A DNA stretch of 64,000 nt from Prevotella intermedia ATCC 25611 = DSM 20706 (GTDB lineage Bacteria; Bacteroidota; Bacteroidia; Bacteroidales; Bacteroidaceae): contig NZ_CP019301.1 of NCBI RefSeq assembly GCF_001953955.1, forward strand, positions 62,001 to 126,000, written 5' to 3'. The translations under genes and the position numbers were made by a program. This document shows, piece after piece, positions 60,202-64,000 of this stretch. Every line of letters begins with the position of its first letter. Within the stretch, counting starts at the first letter, position 1. Below the pieces are notes generated by a model. That model did not search any database, was not told where the DNA came from, and saw only the letters and a list, made by a program, of their open reading frames with translations.

Positions 60202-60387
60202 TGTAAATATTTTTTATAAGTATAAGTGTTGTATAACTATCTTGTTATCAACGCTTTGCAAAACCTATTGTTTTGCATTCCAAAAGCGGCTGTTTTGCAC
60301 GGTAAAAGCGTATGTTTTGCGTTGCAAAAGAGGCACTTTCGCAATGCCAAATCGAAATTAGCGTTTTTCTTTGGAATAATCTTTACA
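60202..60387 (+). repeat. Family A 186-bp intergenic repeat, copy 9
   Basis: TGTAAATATTTTTTAT … ATCTTTACA. Read from the other end its arm slots are GTGCCTC (a decayed GGCTG), ATACGC (a one-base variant of CTACGC) and AGCCGC. It lies between the helicase start and the prolyl oligopeptidase end. Confidence 0.9.
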
Positions 60388-60806
60388 AAAGCAAAGTGAT
60401 TTTTCAATTTTAAACTAGAAGCCCTAGTGAATTATAGAAGAACTAGAATTTACTATAAATACCCTCTAAAACACACCCTTCGCCCCATCTATACGAAAAG
60501 CGTTATACCGCTATATAAAACGCTGCAATCTAAACTTGGGCAAGGCAAATACAAACTGTGTGTTATCGTGCACAGCCATAAAGTGAGAAAAAAGCATCGA
60601 AAAGATTTGGTGCAACGAATATTTCTGCATACCTTTGCTCCCGTTATCCTGAAAACAATCTTTTTTACCTTAAATTCACTAATACCTATTGAAGATTTGG
60701 AGCGGTAGCCTGAGAGGGGTCATCGCTTTTTTTTGCCCCATATAAACATTGTTTACACACCAGACATACACCCCACGCAAGGCTTTCCACGTGCCAGTCC
60801 ATAAGC
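60388..60806. other. Non-coding stretch
   Basis: AT-rich, with a 93-codon frame (60427-60708) that shows no signal, domain or start context and is rejected as a gene. Nothing else visible. Confidence 0.5.
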
Positions 60807-60893
60807 GTAAGGGTGCAACTTATCAGATTCCTAATACCTAACAATGCAAGGCAATAGATACAAGAAAGGGACGTGAAAAATCACGTCCCTAAT
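60807..60893 (-). repeat. Family B repeat doubling as terminator of the prolyl oligopeptidase gene
   Basis: It holds the perfect hairpin GGGACGTGA-AAAA-TCACGTCCC (60869-60890), 61 nt after the stop on the minus strand and followed there by TTTCTTG. The same stem occurs at 38930-38951. Confidence 0.7.
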
Positions 60894-60951
60894 GCTTTGA
60901 GGCAATGTTTATGGCGTTTTGCCTCTATGTTTCCTGCTGTTCGCAGGGCTG

Positions 60952-63057
60952 TTATTTAAACTTCATACCTAAGTGTTTCATAATGAAACCGTAGATGTCG
61001 GCTTGTTCTTCCAACTGTTTTGCCAATGGTTTGCCGCTGCCGTGTCCTGCCTTGCTGTCGATACGAATGAGGACAGGAGCTGTGCCAGCCTGACAATCTT
61101 GCAAGGTTGCTGCGAATTTGAACGAGTGTGCGGGCACCACACGGTCGTCGTGGTCGGCTGTTGTTACGAGTGTTGCAGGGTAGCTTACACCTTTCTTCAG
61201 GTTGTGCAGGGGCGAATAAGAGTACAGATATTCGAACATTTCCCTGCTGTCTTCGCTTGTGCCGTAGTCGGGAGCCCAGTTCCAGCCGATGGTAAACTTA
61301 TGATAGCGCAGCATATCCATTACGCCGACTTGCGGAATGCAGACTTTGAAGAGGTCGGGGCGTTGCGTCATACAAGCACCAACGAGGAGTCCGCCGTTGC
61401 TGCCGCCCATAATGGCGATGTGGTCTTTGCTTGTAAAGTTGTTCGTAATGAGCCATTCGGCAGACGAAATAAAGTCGTCGAACACGTTTTGCTTTTGCAT
61501 TTTTGTGCCTGCAACGTGCCATTCTTCGCCATATTCGCTACCGCCACGCAGGTTTACCTGTGCGTAGATACCACCATTTTCGAGGAATGGTATGCGCATT
61601 GACGAGAAACTTGGAGGCAACGACACGTTGAAACCACCGTAACCATAGATGAGCACGGGGTTCTTGCCGTTTCGCTTCAAGTCCTTCTTGTAGGTAAGGA
61701 ACATCGGAACACGTGTTCCGTCCTTGCTGGTAACGAACACTTGCTGCGTGGTATATTTGTCGAGGTCGAACTTAATCTTCGGTGCAGTGTAGACGGTGCT
61801 CTTGTTTTCGGCAATGTCGTACTGGTAAATGGTGCCTGGAACGGTGAACGAAGAGAAGCTGTAGAAACATTCTTTCTGTCCACGCTTGCTGTTTACGTAA
61901 GCACGTCCTACGGTAGGAAGCGTTATTTCGTTGAGTTCCTTGCCGTCAATCGAGTAGACATAGAGGTGTGTGGAAGCGTCTTGGCTGTAAGTAAGTATGA
62001 GTTTGTCGTCGGCAAACTGCACGTCTTCGAGCACGCTCTTGCTTTCGGCGATGAGCTCTTTCCAGTCTTTAAAGCCTGGCTTGTGTATGTTGGCAACCAT
62101 TACACGGCCACGTGGCGCACCGTCGTTGGTGAGCAAATAGATGTTGTCGCCGATGGTTTCGATGGGGCTGTACTGCAAATCCATATTGGAAGTCATCTGT
62201 ATGAACTGCGAGTTTGGCACACGAAGGTCGCGCACGTATAGGTTCATACCCGAGCCTGCACCGCTCTCATTGAGGAACATCATGGTTTCGTCCTCGTTCA
62301 GCGACACCGAGTAGAAGCGCAGTGGGTGGGCTGGATTCTGATAGAACAATACGTCGTCGCTCTGTTTCGTGCCTATCTTGTGGTAGTAAACCTTGTGCAC
62401 TTCGTTCTTTGAACTGAACTCCTTGCCCTTTTCGGGAGCATCGTAGGCACTGTAAAAGAAGCCGTTGCCGCACCATTGCGCGCCGCCAAACTTCGCCCAT
62501 TCTATATGGTCGGACAGCAGTTCGCCCGTTGCAACGTCCTTCACGTATATTTCCTGCCAGTCGCTGCCACTGCGCGAGATGACGTAAGCCATATATCTGC
62601 CGTCTTTAGAGAAGCTCGTGTTCTGCAGTGCCACGGTGCCGTCGTCGCTCAGCTTGTTAGGGTCGAGAAACTCGTTGAGCTGTCCTCCCAACTCGTCCAT
62701 TTGGTAAAGAACACTCTGGTTTTGCAGTCCGTTGTTCTTATACACATACCATTTGCCATTCTTGTTGAACGGTGTGCCCACCTTTTCAAAGTCTGCCACC
62801 TCCTTCAAGCGTTTCAAGAGCTTGGCACGGAAGGGTATTTTCGCCAAATAAGCGTTGGTTACTTTGTTTTCAGCCTCTACCCACGCCATGGTTTCTTGGC
62901 TTCGGTCGGCTTCCAAAGGGCGGTAAGGGTCGGGCACTTTCACACCGAAGTATGTGTCCACAGTGCCGTCTTTCGGTGCCTGCGGATAGACAATGTTCTG
63001 TGCTGTCATTGTTGTTGCTGTCAGCGCAAGTGCCGACAATGCGATAAACTTTCTCAT
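60952..63057 (-). CDS. Prolyl oligopeptidase (S9A)
   Basis: A 701-residue serine peptidase with a signal peptide (MRKFIALSALALTATTMTAQ), so it is probably periplasmic. An N-terminal S9 beta-propeller (about 70-420) is followed by an alpha/beta-hydrolase domain with the catalytic triad: Ser in GGSNGGLLVGA (about 550), Asp in DDRVVPAHS (about 639) and His in GHGSGKP (about 673). It cleaves short peptides after proline, complementing the other peptidases of the window. All catalytic residues are present. It forms a single-gene unit with a hairpin terminator. Confidence 0.94.
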   Translation of the reverse strand: MRKFIALSALALTATTMTAQNIVYPQAPKDGTVDTYFGVKVPDPYRPLEADRSQETMAWVEAENKVTNAYLAKIPFRAKLLKRLKEVADFEKVGTPFNKNGKWYVYKNNGLQNQSVLYQMDELGGQLNEFLDPNKLSDDGTVALQNTSFSKDGRYMAYVISRSGSDWQEIYVKDVATGELLSDHIEWAKFGGAQWCGNGFFYSAYDAPEKGKEFSSKNEVHKVYYHKIGTKQSDDVLFYQNPAHPLRFYSVSLNEDETMMFLNESGAGSGMNLYVRDLRVPNSQFIQMTSNMDLQYSPIETIGDNIYLLTNDGAPRGRVMVANIHKPGFKDWKELIAESKSVLEDVQFADDKLILTYSQDASTHLYVYSIDGKELNEITLPTVGRAYVNSKRGQKECFYSFSSFTVPGTIYQYDIAENKSTVYTAPKIKFDLDKYTTQQVFVTSKDGTRVPMFLTYKKDLKRNGKNPVLIYGYGGFNVSLPPSFSSMRIPFLENGGIYAQVNLRGGSEYGEEWHVAGTKMQKQNVFDDFISSAEWLITNNFTSKDHIAIMGGSNGGLLVGACMTQRPDLFKVCIPQVGVMDMLRYHKFTIGWNWAPDYGTSEDSREMFEYLYSYSPLHNLKKGVSYPATLVTTADHDDRVVPAHSFKFAATLQDCQAGTAPVLIRIDSKAGHGSGKPLAKQLEEQADIYGFIMKHLGMKFK

Positions 63058-63196
63058 TCTGTTGTTAGGTTTATGTTATTCCAATATTTTATTTGCCACA
63101 AAGATACTAATATTTTTTGTATTTCTAAATTCACAACAAGTATTATTATGCAGATAATTTTCGTCCTTTTGATTTTCTGTTTGTCTTGCTCGATAT

Positions 63197-63382
63197 TGTA
63201 AAGATAATTCCGTTAAAAAGTGGCAATTGCGTTTTGGCATTGCGAAAGCGGCTGTTTTGCATCGCAAAACAGCCGCTTTTACCTTGTAAAACCTACGCTT
63301 TTGGAATGCAAAACAATAGGTTTTGTAATGTGTTGATGGATAAGTAGTTAGGCGACAGTTGCGCTTGTGAAAAATATTTACA
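63197..63382 (-). repeat. Family A 186-bp intergenic repeat, copy 10
   Basis: TGTAAAGATAATTCC … AATATTTACA. Arm slots GGCTG, AGCCGC, CTACGC. Slots 1 and 2 make a perfect 13-bp stem (GCGGCTGTTTTGC … GCAAAACAGCCGC) with a 3-nt loop. Confidence 0.93.
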
Positions 63383-63411
63383 CTATTATCGTCTGTTTTT
63401 GCCTATATACA

Positions 63412-63453
63412 AAAAAGACCGTAGCATAGAATGGGGTATGCTACGGTCTTTTT
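63412..63453 (-). terminator. Terminator of the clp gene
   Basis: 17-bp stem AAAAAGACCGTAGCATA with its complement, 8-nt loop, T run on both strands. It lies 87 nt after the clp stop. Confidence 0.9.
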
Positions 63454-63539
63454 ATTGTCGGGCACCAATGCTGTTCTTGCTGTTCGATTAATGCGTTTAT
63501 GCTTGTATGTAGGCACGCCTTTTGGCTGTACCTGCGCCT

Positions 63540-64000
63540 TTACTTAAACGTAAGTTCGTCTGCGTTAGGGTTCTTGCCGATAGCGATGGTTTCGCCCTCG
63601 TGGACTTTTCCTGCAAGTATTCTTTCGCAAATGCCGTCTTCAATATAGTTTTGTATGGCACGTTTCAGTGGGCGTGCGCCGAACTGGACGTCGTATCCCT
63701 TCGTGGCAACAAACTCTTTTGCCTTGTCGGTGATGGTGATGTCGTAGCCGAGTTCCTTTACACGCTTGAAAAGACTGCGCAGTTCGATGTCGATAATCAA
63801 CTTGATGGCAGCGAGGTCGAGCTGGTCGAAGGTGATGATTTCGTCCAAACGGTTCAGAAATTCGGGTGCAAACTGCTTGCTCAGGCTTTTCTGTATGATG
63901 GCACGAGCACGCTCCTTGTCTTGTTCGTTGTGCGAAAGTCCGTTGATATTCGCTGCCGTGAAGCCCACGCCTTGTCCGAATTCCTTCAGCTGGCGTGTAC
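63540..64000 (-). CDS. Clp ATPase (ClpB/ClpC type), C-terminal part
   Basis: The last 153 codons of a class I Clp/HSP100 ATPase; the frame is open to the window edge, so the start lies beyond it. The part KQFAPEFLNRLDEIITFDQL with the sensor-2/D2-small-domain block GYDVQFGARPLKRAIQNYIE is characteristic of ClpB and ClpC. The upstream KEFGQGVGFTAANINGL is a ClpC-type linker before the small domain. The product unfolds proteins, for ClpP if it is ClpC. The two cannot be separated safely from this fragment; ClpC is my preference. Confidence 0.9.
   Translation of the reverse strand, partial: TRQLKEFGQGVGFTAANINGLSHNEQDKERARAIIQKSLSKQFAPEFLNRLDEIITFDQLDLAAIKLIIDIELRSLFKRVKELGYDITITDKAKEFVATKGYDVQFGARPLKRAIQNYIEDGICERILAGKVHEGETIAIGKNPNADELTFK

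Noticed and set aside
59214..60206. Plus-strand frame of 330 codons opposite the helicase start
   Set aside because: Antisense to helicase motifs; no domain or start context.
60427..60708. 93-codon plus-strand frame
   Set aside because: No signal, motif or promoter; the composition is that of spacer DNA.
3324..63382. Regular repeats as a possible CRISPR array
   Set aside because: The copies are dispersed over 60 kb, about 186 bp long, internally palindromic and without spacers or cas genes.

Overview
The window looks like chromosomal DNA of an oral Prevotella, most likely of the P. intermedia / P. nigrescens group (an inference from gene content). The evidence is: promoters of the Bacteroidetes type (a TTTG box about 19-20 nt before TAnnTTTG), type IX-like C-terminal sorting motifs (…KGVYIV-N-KKVVV), a gingipain/HagA-type adhesin module, a C10 cysteine protease with the Cys-His spacing I recall for interpain A, and Bacteroidetes-typical families (DUF6377, DUF2723, DUF4296, PCMD, DKNYY).

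Layout. 1-2.4 kb: end of a nuo (complex I) operon, nuoM-nuoN with terminator. 2.5-5.2 kb: a small secreted protein and a membrane-anchored TPR/HTH regulator. 5.3-5.5 kb: a probable small RNA gene. 6.2-10.5 kb: a leftward tetR-ABC-ABC exporter operon whose leader looks attenuated. 10.6-17.7 kb: a decayed mobilizable element (two HTH genes, VirE-like gene split by an IS982-type element, frameshifted primase, DUF3408 protein, MobC-like protein, frameshifted relaxase), followed by a 232-bp MITE. 18.0-27.6 kb: leftward housekeeping block ileS-dksA-like-lspA-DUF4296-small ORF-M23 peptidase-C69 dipeptidase. 28.4-33.7 kb: HagA-like adhesin, DKNYY protein and a lipoprotein/beta-barrel pair. 34.4-40.7 kb: RhuM-family gene, DUF2723 membrane protein, polysaccharide deacetylase, queG. 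41.4-57.1 kb: a surface-protein region with two choice-of-anchor J adhesins, an interpain-like protease and two further secreted proteins, with DUF389 between the first two. 57.3-64 kb: UvrD helicase with an embedded DEDDh exonuclease, a prolyl oligopeptidase, and the 3' end of a clp ATPase gene.

The most striking feature is a family of intergenic repeats. Ten copies are present. Seven are 186 bp, one is 187 bp and two are a 194-bp subtype, all with inverted ends (TGTAAA…TTTACA). Each holds three short arm slots filled by one of two alternative sequences (GCGGCTG or GCGTAGG and their complements) so that slot 1 always finds its complement in exactly one of slots 2 and 3. No copy lies inside a gene, between operon genes or in the mobile element. 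A second family of about 105 bp with ends like GTAGGGGCGTGAT…ATCACGCCCCTAC often sits next to it; together the two bracket the HagA-like gene as direct repeats of about 375 bp.

Functionally, the window joins core metabolism and lipoprotein maturation with a large secreted adhesin/protease set probably exported by the type IX system, which fits an asaccharolytic, protein-degrading oral anaerobe. No tRNA, rRNA or CRISPR array was seen.
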